Below, one piece after another: positions 45,007 to 52,946 of a DNA stretch of 64,000 nt. Made by a program: the position numbers and the translations under genes. Under the pieces are notes generated by a model, which was not told the origin of the DNA, searched no databases, and was given only the letters and a program-made list of their open reading frames with translations. Numbering within the stretch: the stretch's first letter is position 1; each line of letters starts with the position of its first letter. Source of the DNA: Thiohalorhabdus denitrificans. Its GTDB lineage: Bacteria; Pseudomonadota; Gammaproteobacteria; Thiohalorhabdales; Thiohalorhabdaceae. Where the stretch lies: positions 62,001 to 126,000 of the forward strand of contig NZ_LJCP01000009.1 in the NCBI RefSeq assembly GCF_001399755.1. The letters are read 5' to 3'.

Positions 45007-45052
45007 ACTACCACCGGAATTGTTGACAGGAATTCCCGGGACGGGGCCCCGG

Positions 45053-45673
45053 CTACCAGTTGTAGCCGAGGGACATGGACAGCTCGATGATGCCGTTGTC
45101 CTCGCGGATCTCCGTGCCGGCCTTGCCGATGTACTTCAGCTCCAGGGCAAAGGCGGTGTTCTGCGCGTCGCCGTTGATGATGCCCATGCCCACCTGCCAG
45201 AAGGTCTCCTGGACGCTGTCCGTCTCGCCGGCGGCGGTGTCCCCCTCGGCGGTCAGGCGTCCGCCGCCCGCCAGGAAGTAGGGCACCTCGTTGCGGTCGT
45301 TGGCGGGCATGCCGTAGTAGAGGTCCACCCCCACGCGGTCGAGCACCAGCTCGTCGGTGAAGGATCGGTCATCGGCGGCCACCGGGGAGGAGACGTCCAG
45401 GGTGCTGTGCATCCAGTTGACGCCGAGACCGAGGCGGTTGCTCTCGGGGGAGCCGCCGAAGTACTTGATGGTGGCGCCGTAGGACCAATCCTGGTCGGGC
45501 AGCTCGTTGCGCTGGCCGAGCCAGAAGTCGTAGCCCGCCACGGCGGCGGTGTGGAGGATGGAGCCGCCGCCTCCCCGCCGATCCTGCGCCCAAGCGTCCG
45601 GGGTCAGCGGGAGGGACAGGCACAGGGCCGCCATGGCGAGGGCCGGAAGCCGGAACCGGATCGCCCGCGTCAT
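45053..45673 (-). CDS. Predicted outer-membrane beta-barrel protein
   Basis: The 206-residue product has a cleavable signal peptide (cleavage near AWA-QD at residue 29) and a mature part of alternating amphipathic strands (YDFWLGQ, WSYGATIKYFGG, RLGLGVNWMHS, DRVGVDLYYGM, AFALELKYIG). It ends in LGYNW, with the C-terminal aromatic residue typical of outer-membrane barrels. No enzyme motif was recognised. The ATG at 45673 overlaps the stop of the upstream BCAM0308-family gene by four bases, so the two are coupled. Confidence 0.8.
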   Translation of the reverse strand: MTRAIRFRLPALAMAALCLSLPLTPDAWAQDRRGGGGSILHTAAVAGYDFWLGQRNELPDQDWSYGATIKYFGGSPESNRLGLGVNWMHSTLDVSSPVAADDRSFTDELVLDRVGVDLYYGMPANDRNEVPYFLAGGGRLTAEGDTAAGETDSVQETFWQVGMGIINGDAQNTAFALELKYIGKAGTEIREDNGIIELSMSLGYNW

Positions 45674-46173
45674 CGGTCCCGTCGCCAATGGGCCAGGACG
45701 TATTTGTCTTCGCTCGGGTACTTGATGTCCAGATCCCCCTTGTGCGCCCGATGGATGGCGTCGGCGATGCCGCGCGCCAGATGCTCATAGGTGGTCCGGA
45801 TTATAACGGAACCGTCATCCTCTTTTCGAATCTCCATGATCCGTTCGAGAGGGCGCCGGGCGACCTCGCGCTTCTCCACGTTCTCGATGAGGTTCCGGAT
45901 GTCCTCCCAGTGCTCCTGGAGGAAGTCCCCCTCCAGGGTGATCATGCCCCCCGTGTAATCCTCCTTGATCCGGGAGCAGGCCGGGCAGGTCATGAGCTCG
46001 GCCTCTTCCGGCGGGTTCTTCATCCACTGGAAGATGCCGCCGTCGAACACCACGCCGCACTCCCGGCAGACGGCGGGCTGGCTGTACTTGGCCCGCATGA
46101 AATAGGGGTCGTTGCGGTGCTCCTGGATCATCTTGTCCAGACGGGAATGGTTCTTGCCGGTGTCTCCGTTCAT
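45670..46173 (-). CDS. BCAM0308 family zinc-ribbon protein
   Basis: The 167-residue soluble product has two cysteine pairs, CRECG and CPACSR, forming a probable zinc ribbon at about residues 35-70, and a long C-terminal part with GDFLQEHWEDIRNLIENVE. This matches the small BCAM0308 family, whose function is unknown. The ATG at 46173 has GGAGG upstream; the frame upstream to 46263 is not conserved. It is separated by a terminator from the two small genes upstream and is coupled to the outer-membrane protein gene. Confidence 0.82.
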   Translation of the reverse strand: MNGDTGKNHSRLDKMIQEHRNDPYFMRAKYSQPAVCRECGVVFDGGIFQWMKNPPEEAELMTCPACSRIKEDYTGGMITLEGDFLQEHWEDIRNLIENVEKREVARRPLERIMEIRKEDDGSVIIRTTYEHLARGIADAIHRAHKGDLDIKYPSEDKYVLAHWRRDR

Positions 46174-46280
46174 GCCGTTGCCTCCTTGGCGGTTCGGGCC
46201 TGGATCACGGAAAGCCCCGTTCACCCTACCCCAGCCGGAGGAAGGGGGGCAGTCGGGTCGCACCCCATGGCCCCCTCGGC

Positions 46281-46308
46281 AAAAAAAACCCGGAGCCGGG
46301 CCCCGGGT
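46281..46308 (-). terminator. Rho-independent terminator after the small-gene pair
   Basis: On the minus strand ACCCGG and CCGGGT form a stem with a GC-rich loop (GGCCCGGCT) followed by eight T residues (plus-strand A run 46281-46288). It ends the transcript of the genes at 46331-46834. Confidence 0.82.
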
Positions 46309-46330
46309 CTGTCGGCGGTGAGGAGAGGGG

Positions 46331-46597
46331 CTACATGCCTACCACCTCCTGACGGGTCAGCGTAACCTCCTCCGGAGAGGCCCGGCGGACCTTGTGCCAG
46401 TTCTGCGGGAACTCCAGCCGGTAGTGCTGCGGATAGTCGTAGGGTTGCACCCCCGCCTGCTCGAGGGCCTCGATGAGATCGTCGGCCTCGCCGTCCATCA
46501 GCTCGGCGTGGCTCTTGAGCTCGCTCAGCAGGAGGCTGGCCTCCTCGGGGTGCACGGCGATCTGGACCTGCTCCCGATCCTGGTTGGCGATACGCAT
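46331..46597 (-). CDS. Small uncharacterised protein (88 residues)
   Basis: The 88-residue acidic product is soluble, with a beta strand (QVQIAVHPEEA) then a helix (LLLSELKSHAELMDGEADDLIEALEQAG) and a tail with YDYPQHYRLEFPQNWHKV. I do not recognise the family. It lies 3 bp after the stop of the 77-residue gene, and a terminator follows at 46281-46308, so the two form one transcript. The ATG has GAGGACTGA upstream. Confidence 0.72.
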   Translation of the reverse strand: MRIANQDREQVQIAVHPEEASLLLSELKSHAELMDGEADDLIEALEQAGVQPYDYPQHYRLEFPQNWHKVRRASPEEVTLTRQEVVGM

Positions 46598-46600
46598 GGC

Positions 46601-46834
46601 TCAGTCCTCCACGCTCGGCTGCTTCGGTGCCTGCTCGTCGAAGGCGTGCGGAGGCTGGCGGAAGTTGTCGCGCATGCCGAACTTTGCTTCCCGCAGCAGG
46701 TAGCCCAGATCGAGGATGGAGCGCGACATCTTCGCCGCCTTGCCCATCACCGGGTCCGCCAGGTCTTCGACCTCGTTTTTATCAAAGGTGAGGATGTAGT
46801 CACCGTGTCCTTCGCTGGAGTGCTGCACGTCCAT
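46601..46834 (-). CDS. Small uncharacterised protein (77 residues)
   Basis: The 77-residue product is soluble and charged (DYILTFDKNEVEDLADPVMG, then KMSRSILDLGYLLREAKFGM). I recognise no family. It opens a two-gene unit with the 88-residue gene. Its upstream region (46835-46950) carries a 9-bp inverted repeat in an AT-richer stretch, which probably contains the promoter. The tight spacing and own terminator support both small genes being real. Confidence 0.7.
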   Translation of the reverse strand: MDVQHSSEGHGDYILTFDKNEVEDLADPVMGKAAKMSRSILDLGYLLREAKFGMRDNFRQPPHAFDEQAPKQPSVED

Positions 46835-46846
46835 TGGTTACCCCCA

Positions 46847-46897
46847 TCGGGTACGTGTATGGATCTCGGACAACCTACTTATTTGATCCGTACCCGA
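46847..46897. promoter_or_regulatory. Inverted repeat upstream of the small-gene pair
   Basis: TCGGGTACG (46847-46855) is perfectly inverted at 46889-46897 (CGTACCCGA), with 33 bases between, in an AT-richer segment 13 to 63 bp before the ATG at 46834. It could be a paired operator or a leader stem-loop. The AAATAAGT stretch between the arms (minus strand) could contain a -10 element; no matching -35 is clear. Confidence 0.45.
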
Positions 46898-46950
46898 CGC
46901 TGGAGGTTCAATCGCCGCGTTTCAAGGACAGGGTTCCGGGGAGGGTCCGG

Positions 46951-47751
46951 CTAGCGGCGCTGGTCGGCGGGGACGTGGCTCTTCAGCTCGGCCAGCATGG
47001 GCCGATGGACACGGGGGGACGCGGCGAGGATGTTGCCGCTGGTGAAGAAGTCGTCGCCGCCCTCGAAGTCCGTTACGATGCCCCCCGCCTCGCGGACGAT
47101 CAGGGCGCCCGCCGCCATGTCCCAGGGGTTGAGCTTGAACTCCCAGAAGCCGTCGTAGCGCCCGCAGGCGGTGTAGGCTAGGTCCAGGGCCGCCGAGCCC
47201 CAGCGCCGGATGCCGCTGGTGTGGCGGACATAGGCGCGGAAGGTGTCCAGGTAGGCCTCCATGAGCTCCGGATACTTGAAGGGGAAGCCGGTGGCCAGCA
47301 CGGTGCCGTCCAGCCCCTTGCGCTCGGGCATGCGGATGCGGCGCTCGTTCAGCTGGGCGCCCGCGCCCCGGGAGGCCACGAACAGGTCGTTCTTCACCGG
47401 GTCGTAGATGACGGCCTGGTCCAGCTTGCCGTCCTCCTCCAGGGCGATGGACACCGCGAAGTGCGGCAGGCCCTGGAGGAAGTTGGTGGTGCCGTCCAGT
47501 GGGTCGATGATCCAGCGGTAGCGGGAGCCCTCCCGGTGGACGCCTCCCTCCTCGCCGACGATGGCGTGGTCGGGGTAGGCCTTGTGGAGGGCGTTGACGA
47601 TGGTCTCCTCCGCGGCCCGGTCCACCTGGGTGACGAAATCGTGGGGACCCTTGGTGTCGACGGTCAGCTCGTCGAGGCGGTCAAAAGCGCGCACGATCAG
47701 GTCCCCGGCGGAGCGGGCGGCGCGGACGGCGGTAGTCAGCATGGGATGCAT
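46951..47751 (-). CDS. suhB: Inositol monophosphatase family protein SuhB
   Basis: SuhB hydrolyses inositol-1-phosphate in vitro and in E. coli acts with Nus factors in rRNA transcription. The 266-residue product has the metal-binding motifs VGEEGG and WIIDPLDGTTNFLQGLPHFAVS, and the C-terminal WEFKLNPWDMAAGALIVREAGG. The ATG at 47751 gives the normal start MHPMLTTAVRAARSAGD; the longer open frame shadows trmJ. It is divergent from trmJ, the order suhB-trmJ-cysE-iscR common in gammaproteobacteria. Confidence 0.96.
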   Translation of the reverse strand: MHPMLTTAVRAARSAGDLIVRAFDRLDELTVDTKGPHDFVTQVDRAAEETIVNALHKAYPDHAIVGEEGGVHREGSRYRWIIDPLDGTTNFLQGLPHFAVSIALEEDGKLDQAVIYDPVKNDLFVASRGAGAQLNERRIRMPERKGLDGTVLATGFPFKYPELMEAYLDTFRAYVRHTSGIRRWGSAALDLAYTACGRYDGFWEFKLNPWDMAAGALIVREAGGIVTDFEGGDDFFTSGNILAASPRVHRPMLAELKSHVPADQRR

Positions 47752-47856
47752 GGGAGTCCCCTCGGCTGCGGAACGGGCGGCTAACGGTAACCTCCCCTCA
47801 TCCCGCCATGCAACGCGCGGCGGGGGGAATGCGGGGAAGCGTAAGAGGATAGCAGG

Positions 47857-48636
47857 ATGTGCTTGGACAAGGTGGCCATCGTCTTGGTGGAGCCCAGCCA
47901 CCCGGGCAACATCGGCGCCGCGGCGCGGGCCATGAAGAACATGGGACTGGGTGACCTGCGCCTGGTACGCCCGGCGCGCTTCCCCGACGCCGAGGCCACG
48001 GCCCGCGCCTCGGGGGCCGACGACCTGCTGGCCGCCGCCTCCGTCCACCAGGATCTGGGGGCGGCCCTGGAGGATGTCGGTTGGGTGGCGGGGACCACCG
48101 CCCGTGGGAGGGAGCTCAGCATCCCCGTGCGCACCGCGCGCGCGGCCATGGACGAGCTCCTGGGTCAGGCGCGGGCCGGTCGGCGTGGGGCGTTGGTTTT
48201 CGGGCGGGAGCGCAGCGGGCTGACCAACGCCGAGCTGGACCGCTGCGACCGCCTGGTCCACATCCCCACGTCCGGGGAATACAGCAGCCTGAACCTCGCC
48301 CAGGCGGTCCAGATCCTGGCCTACGAGGCCCGGCTGGCAGCGAACGCCGAGGGCGAAGCGGTGTCCGACCCGGAGCACCTGCCCGCCGGCGGGGAGGTGC
48401 TTGCGGGCCTGTTCGAGCACCTGGAGCGGGTGGTCCGGGACGTGGGCTTCGTCAATCCCCAGAGCCCCAAGCGCACGGACCGGCGCATGCGTCGCCTCCT
48501 GCTGCGCGCCCGGCCCACGGAGACGGAGGTCCATTTCTTCCGCGGTTTCCTGAGCGCCATCGAGAAGCGGATCCACGGCCACCGGCCCCGGAAGAAGGCG
48601 GGGTTTTCTTCCGAGGAAAACGGTCGGGATTCTTGA
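47857..48636 (+). CDS. trmJ: tRNA (cytidine/uridine-2'-O-)-methyltransferase TrmJ
   Basis: TrmJ methylates the ribose at position 32 of tRNAs. The 259-residue SPOUT product starts IVLVEPSHPGNIGAAARAMKN, the family signature, and has the knot segment LVFGRERSGLTNAELDRCD with IPTSGEYSSLNLAQAV. The C-terminal region is basic (RPRKKAGFSSEEN). The cysE promoter candidate begins within its stop codon. Confidence 0.95.
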   Translation: MCLDKVAIVLVEPSHPGNIGAAARAMKNMGLGDLRLVRPARFPDAEATARASGADDLLAAASVHQDLGAALEDVGWVAGTTARGRELSIPVRTARAAMDELLGQARAGRRGALVFGRERSGLTNAELDRCDRLVHIPTSGEYSSLNLAQAVQILAYEARLAANAEGEAVSDPEHLPAGGEVLAGLFEHLERVVRDVGFVNPQSPKRTDRRMRRLLLRARPTETEVHFFRGFLSAIEKRIHGHRPRKKAGFSSEENGRDS

Positions 48637-48684
48637 CACGCTTACTTGGTCTTAGTAAAAAACCCCAATAACCGAGCAGGTATT
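48633..48684 (+). promoter_or_regulatory. Candidate cysE-iscR promoter with dyad
   Basis: TTGACA (48633-48638, a perfect -35) and TAAAAA (48656-48661) are separated by 17 bp. Just downstream lies an imperfect dyad AATAACC-GAGCA-GGTATT (48667-48684), ending 10 bp before the cysE ATG. Because iscR is downstream with no promoter seen in the 42-bp cysE-iscR gap, this dyad is a candidate site for IscR autoregulation; that is inference. Confidence 0.45.
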
Positions 48685-48694
48685 AACGGCGACC

Positions 48695-49486
48695 ATGGTT
48701 CAGTCCCTTTCCCGGGTCCTCCGGGAGCACACCGATATCGTCTTCGAGCGAGATCCGGCCGCCCGGACCCGGTGGGAGGTACTCACCACCTATCCCGGCG
48801 TGCACGCGGTGCTGATGTACCGGCTGGCCCATCGGCTGTGGTGCCGGCGGTGGCGCTGGCTGGCGCGGGTCCTGTCCCATGTCGCCCGCTTCCTGACCGG
48901 CATCGAGATCCATCCGGGGGCCGAGATCGGCCGTCGCTTCTTCATAGACCACGGCATGGGCGTGGTGATCGGCGAGACCGCCAAGGTGGGCGACGACGTC
49001 ACGCTCTACCACGGCGTCACCCTGGGCGGCACCACCTGGAAGCGGGAGCGGCGCCATCCCACCCTCGGCGATCAGGTGGTGGTGGGGGCGGGCGCCAAGA
49101 TCCTCGGGCCCATCGAGGTGGGCAGCTGCAGCCGCATCGGCTCCAACGCCGTGGTCATCAAGGACGTGCCGGAGAACGCCGTGGTGGTGGGAGTGCCCGG
49201 GCGGGTGGTGAACAAGGAGGGCGCCCGCACCAGCGAGGGCTTTGACCCCTACGGGCAGAAGGAGCACATGCCGGACCCGGTGGCCAAGGCCGTGGAGTGC
49301 ATCTCCGAGCATGTCCACGCCGTGGAGCGCCGGCTGGAGTCCCTGGAGCACGATCATCGCGCCGCCGTGCCCGCGGACAGCGAGGGCTGGAGCTGTCCCT
49401 TGGGCGAGGGGGACGAAAATGCGGGGGGCGAGGCGGGCGAGCCGGCCTCGGCAACGGACACCGCCCGGGAGCAGGAGGACCGCTAG
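48695..49486 (+). CDS. cysE: Serine O-acetyltransferase
   Basis: CysE acetylates serine for cysteine synthesis. The 263-residue product has the N-terminal helical domain and a left-handed beta-helix with [39 protein letters not shown] in hexapeptide repeats, including the catalytic histidines and the [16 protein letters not shown] loop. The C-terminal part beyond about 215 is longer than in E. coli and acidic. It precedes iscR by 42 bp, the common cysE-iscR link between cysteine and Fe-S metabolism. Confidence 0.96.
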   Translation: MVQSLSRVLREHTDIVFERDPAARTRWEVLTTYPGVHAVLMYRLAHRLWCRRWRWLARVLSHVARFLTGIEIHPGAEIGRRFFIDHGMGVVIGETAKVGDDVTLYHGVTLGGTTWKRERRHPTLGDQVVVGAGAKILGPIEVGSCSRIGSNAVVIKDVPENAVVVGVPGRVVNKEGARTSEGFDPYGQKEHMPDPVAKAVECISEHVHAVERRLESLEHDHRAAVPADSEGWSCPLGEGDENAGGEAGEPASATDTAREQEDR

Positions 49487-49528
49487 CCGGGCGGCCAACA
49501 AGGCGCAACAGCCTGTAAGGAGTGGATT

Positions 49529-49999
49529 GTGCGACTGACGACCAAGGGGCGTTACGCGGTAACGGCCATGGTGGACTTGGCCCTGCACGGCCAGGACGGC
49601 CCCGTGGCCCTCGCCGACATCGCCGAACGGCAGATGATCTCCCTGTCCTACCTGGAGCAGCTGTTCGGCCGCCTGCGCCGTACCGGCCTGGTGGAGAGTG
49701 TCCGGGGCCCCGGCGGCGGCTACCTGCTCGCCCGGCCCATGAACGAGACCACCGTCTCCGACATCATCCTGGCCGTGGACGAGCCCATCTCCGCCACCCA
49801 GTGCGGCGGCAACGAGGGCAAGATGTGCAAGGGCAACGAGCACTGCCTGACCCACTGGCTGTGGATGCGGCTGGGGGATCACATCTACGACTTCCTGGTG
49901 GCCGTGACCCTCGACCAGCTGGTGGAGGAGAATAAGGGGCGCACCAGCGTGGTGGAGGGGCCTGCCGGGACCCACATCAAGGCCCAGGCGCGGAGCTGA
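49529..49999 (+). CDS. iscR: Fe-S cluster regulator IscR
   Basis: IscR is an Rrf2-family repressor that senses cellular Fe-S status. The 156-residue product begins [19 protein letters not shown], has the winged helix with [21 protein letters not shown], and the cluster cysteines at residues 92, 100 and 106 ([15 protein letters not shown]). This 8- and 6-residue spacing differs slightly from E. coli (92, 98, 104). The start is GTG at 49529 with AAGGAG upstream. The cysteine desulfurase gene begins 1 bp after its stop. Confidence 0.96.
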   Translation: MRLTTKGRYAVTAMVDLALHGQDGPVALADIAERQMISLSYLEQLFGRLRRTGLVESVRGPGGGYLLARPMNETTVSDIILAVDEPISATQCGGNEGKMCKGNEHCLTHWLWMRLGDHIYDFLVAVTLDQLVEENKGRTSVVEGPAGTHIKAQARS

Positions 50000-50000
50000 G

Positions 50001-51161
50001 TTGGGCGCCTACCTCGACCATAACGCCACCACCCCGCCCGACCCCGCCGTCCGGGAGGTGGTGGCCGACGGCCTTGCCGCGGGGTGGGGCAACCCCTCCT
50101 CCGTGCACGCTTGGGGCCGTCGGGCCCGCTCGCGCCTGGAGGAGGCCCGCGAGCGGGTGGCGGCGCTGGCGGGCTGCGCCCCCCGGGAGGTGACCTTCAC
50201 CGGCGGGGCCACCGAGGCCAACAACGCGGTACTCAAGGGTTTCGCCGCGCGGGATCGCGGTGCCCGGACCCTGCTCGTGGGGGCCACTGAACACCCCTCC
50301 GTGCTGGAAACCGCCCGCTACCTCCGGGAGCAGGGCCAGCCGGTGGCCGAGGTCCCGGCGGACGGGGATGGCCGCATTACGCCCGAGGCCCTGCGGGACA
50401 GCCTGGAAGCGAACCAGCCGGTGGGCCTGGTCTCGGTGATGTGGGCCAACAACGAGACCGGTACCCTCCAGCCCATCCCCGAGCTGGCGGCGGCGTGCGC
50501 GGAGCACGGCGTACCCCTGCACACGGACGCCGTCCAGGCCGCCGGCAAGGCGCCGCTGGACTTCGCCGGCTCCGGGGCCGCCGCCATGAGCCTTTCGGCG
50601 CACAAGATCGGCGGCCCGCCCGGCGTGGGCGCCCTGGTACGGGATGCCCGCCGGCTGCCCCTCGATCCCCTCCTGCACGGCGGGGGACACGAGCGGGAGC
50701 GCCGCGCCGGCACCGAGAACCTGGCGGGGATCGCCGGTTTCGGCAAGGCCGCCGAACTCGCCCGGGAGCGGCTGGCGGGCTTCCCGGAGCACGCCCGGGG
50801 CCTGCGGGACCGCCTGGAGGCGGGCCTGCGCGAGTCCGGCGTCGCCGTGGAGGTGGTATCGGAAGCGGCGGAACGCCTGCCCAACACCAGCTGTCTTCTC
50901 TTGCCGGGGGTGGAGGCGGAGACCCTGCTCATGAACATGGACCTGGCGGGGTTCGCCGTCTCCAGCGGCTCCGCCTGCGCCAGCGGCAGCCTGAAGCCCT
51001 CGCCGGTGCTGCTGGCCATGGGCATCCCGCCGGAGCGGGCGCGCAGCTCGCTCCGGGTAAGCTGCGGCTGGACCACCAGCCAAGCCGAGTTGGAGGAGTT
51101 TCTGGAGGTCCTGGTGCCCCTGGTGCGGCGCCTCCAGGAGCGGACGACCCATCCCGCCTGA
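50001..51161 (+). CDS. iscS: Cysteine desulfurase (IscS/NifS type)
   Basis: This PLP enzyme mobilises sulfur from cysteine as persulfide. The 386-residue product has the cofactor lysine at residue 202 in LSAHKIGGPPGVGAL and the persulfide cysteine at 326 in the long class I loop SSGSACASGSLKPSPVL. It starts at TTG 50001 (AYLDHNATTPPDPAV), with GGAG just upstream. It is shorter than E. coli IscS (404) and may serve tRNA thiolation with the nearby mnmA as well as Fe-S synthesis. No iscU follows: a 114-bp gap with hairpins leads to iscA. Confidence 0.93.
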   Translation: MGAYLDHNATTPPDPAVREVVADGLAAGWGNPSSVHAWGRRARSRLEEARERVAALAGCAPREVTFTGGATEANNAVLKGFAARDRGARTLLVGATEHPSVLETARYLREQGQPVAEVPADGDGRITPEALRDSLEANQPVGLVSVMWANNETGTLQPIPELAAACAEHGVPLHTDAVQAAGKAPLDFAGSGAAAMSLSAHKIGGPPGVGALVRDARRLPLDPLLHGGGHERERRAGTENLAGIAGFGKAAELARERLAGFPEHARGLRDRLEAGLRESGVAVEVVSEAAERLPNTSCLLLPGVEAETLLMNMDLAGFAVSSGSACASGSLKPSPVLLAMGIPPERARSSLRVSCGWTTSQAELEEFLEVLVPLVRRLQERTTHPA

Positions 51162-51191
51162 GGGCGGATGGCGAGCGGAGCTTGACCTAGC

Positions 51192-51240
51192 GGGGCGCAA
51201 GCCCCAAATCCTGATAGGCAGGGGGCCGCTTCCGGCCCCC
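51192..51240 (+). other. Two hairpins between iscS and iscA
   Basis: GGGGC-GCAA-GCCCC (51192-51205, a GNRA-type loop) and GGGGGCCG-CTTC-CGGCCCCC (51221-51240) are two compact perfect hairpins in the iscS-iscA gap. No T run follows either. They may protect or process the message between iscRS and iscA. Confidence 0.55.
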
Positions 51241-51275
51241 GCGAGCCATGCAACCCAATTGGACGGAGGAGCTCC

Positions 51276-51608
51276 ATGACCGCGTCCCTGACGATTACCG
51301 AGCGCGCCGCCGACCAGATCCAGAACCAGCTCGCCAAGCGCGGCAGCGGGATCGGGATCCGGGTCGGCGTCCGCAAGAGCGGCTGCTCCGGCTATATGTA
51401 CAATCTGGAATACGTGGACGAGCCCAAGGCGGAGGATCTGCTCTACGAGGCCCACGGCGCCAAGGTCTTCGTGGATCCGGAGGTGGTATCCCTGATCGAG
51501 GGCACCGAGATGGACTACGTGAACGAGGGCCTGCAGGCCATGTTCCGCTTCAACAACCCCAACGTGACCGCCGAGTGCGGCTGCGGGGAGAGCTTCAGCG
51601 TCGGCTGA
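51276..51608 (+). CDS. iscA: A-type Fe-S carrier IscA
   Basis: IscA-type proteins carry iron or Fe-S clusters to target proteins. The 110-residue product has the three conserved cysteines at residues 37 (KSGCSGYMY), 101 and 103 (AECGCGESF). GGAGGAGC lies before the ATG. It could also be called ErpA-like from sequence alone, but its place after iscRS favours IscA. The next gene, iscX, begins 38 bp downstream. Confidence 0.94.
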   Translation: MTASLTITERAADQIQNQLAKRGSGIGIRVGVRKSGCSGYMYNLEYVDEPKAEDLLYEAHGAKVFVDPEVVSLIEGTEMDYVNEGLQAMFRFNNPNVTAECGCGESFSVG

Positions 51609-51646
51609 GGGCCCGGGGTCCGTCCTCGTCGGGAAAGGAGCGCGCC

Positions 51647-51853
51647 ATGAAATGGACCGACACCCAGGATATCGCCGTGGAGCTGGCGGAGACCCAGCCC
51701 GATGTGGATCCCCAGTACATCACCTACGAGGAGCTTCGCGACCTGGTCACTCAGCTGGAGGGGTTCGACGACGATCCCAACCGGGTGGACGACCAGGAGC
51801 TCCAGGCCATCCAGCTCTCCTGGATCGACGAGGCGGCGCAGAACGAGCAGTGA
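51647..51853 (+). CDS. iscX: IscX-like small acidic protein
   Basis: IscX binds IscS and iron and tunes cluster assembly. The 68-residue acidic product has the family pattern KWTDTQDIAVELAE, DPQYITYEEL and LQAIQLSWIDE. GGGAAAGGAG precedes the ATG at 51647; the longer open frame from 51248 shadows iscA. It ends 10 bp before mnmA. iscX normally ends the isc operon after hscBA-fdx, which are missing here. Confidence 0.93.
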   Translation: MKWTDTQDIAVELAETQPDVDPQYITYEELRDLVTQLEGFDDDPNRVDDQELQAIQLSWIDEAAQNEQ

Positions 51854-51863
51854 GGAGGCGATC

Positions 51864-52946
51864 TTGAGCACAGCGGGCGCGCCATCCCGCGTGGTGGTGG
51901 CCATGTCCGGCGGCGTGGACTCCTCGGTAACCGCGGCCCTGCTCCTGGAGCAGGGCTTCGATGTTATCGGGGTGACCATGCGCCTGTGGGACGGCCCCGG
52001 CAACGAGGGCGGCTGCTGCAGCGTGGAGGACGCCGACGACGCGCGCCGGGTGGCCGACCGCCTGGGCATCCCGTTCTACGTCCTCAACTACGCCGAGCCC
52101 TTCCGCGAGAAGGTGGTGGACAACTTCGTGGACGAGTATCTGGCGGGCCGCACCCCCAACCCGTGCGCCCGCTGCAACCAGTTCATCAAGTTCGACCGGC
52201 TCCTCCAGCAGGTGCGCGACCTGGGCGCCGACTACTTGGCCACCGGCCACTACGCCCGCATCGACCGGGACGGCGAGCGCCCCCGGCTGCGCACCGGGCT
52301 CGACGGCGACAAGGACCAGTCCTACTTCCTCGCCGTGACCCCCGCCCCCGAGCTGGATTCCATCCTGTTCCCGGTGGGGGGGTACGATAAGCACCAGGTG
52401 CGCGAGCTCGCCGCCCGCTACGACCTGATCACCGCCGACAAGCCGGAGAGCCAGGACATCTGCTTCGTGTCCCGCTCGGCGGCCGAGTTCGTGGCCAGCC
52501 AGGGCGCCGGCCCCGGCCTGGAGCCGGGGGAGATCGTCGACCGGGCGGGCAATGTGCTCGGCGAGCACCGGGGCGCCGCCTACTACACGGTGGGCCAGCG
52601 CCGGGGCCTGCATCTGGCCGTGGGACGGCCCATGTACGTGGTGGAGGTGGACACGGCCGCCAACCGCGTGGTGGTGGGGGAGGCCGACGAGATCTTCCAT
52701 GCCGCCATGGAGGTGGAGGGGCTGAATTGGTTCGGTGACCCCCTGCCCGAAGGGGGCCGGGAGGCGGAGGTGAAGGTCCGCTACGCCGGCAAGCCGGTGG
52801 CCGCCCGGGTGGAGCCCCTGGAGGGAGACCGGGCGCGGGTGACCTTCGCCGAGCCCGTGCGGGCCGTCACCCCGGGTCAGGTGGCCGCCTTCTACAGCGG
52901 CGACGAGGTGCTCGGGGGCGGCTGGATCGCGGAGGCAGCGGCGTGA
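51864..52946 (+). CDS. mnmA: tRNA 2-thiouridine(34) synthase MnmA
   Basis: MnmA thiolates wobble uridine 34 of tRNAs for Lys, Glu and Gln with sulfur relayed from IscS. The 360-residue product has the PP-loop VVAMSGGVDSSVTAALL, the catalytic cysteine in NPCARCNQFIKF and the second in SQDICFV. TTG at 51864 is chosen because GAGGAGG lies just before it and the PP-loop begins soon after. It overlaps mtaB by four bases, tying tRNA thiolation and methylthiolation together. Confidence 0.95.
   Translation: MSTAGAPSRVVVAMSGGVDSSVTAALLLEQGFDVIGVTMRLWDGPGNEGGCCSVEDADDARRVADRLGIPFYVLNYAEPFREKVVDNFVDEYLAGRTPNPCARCNQFIKFDRLLQQVRDLGADYLATGHYARIDRDGERPRLRTGLDGDKDQSYFLAVTPAPELDSILFPVGGYDKHQVRELAARYDLITADKPESQDICFVSRSAAEFVASQGAGPGLEPGEIVDRAGNVLGEHRGAAYYTVGQRRGLHLAVGRPMYVVEVDTAANRVVVGEADEIFHAAMEVEGLNWFGDPLPEGGREAEVKVRYAGKPVAARVEPLEGDRARVTFAEPVRAVTPGQVAAFYSGDEVLGGGWIAEAAA

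Noticed and set aside
46951-48639. Long suhB frame extending to 48639
   Set aside because: The extension is antisense to trmJ; the SuhB family N-terminus begins at the ATG at 47751.
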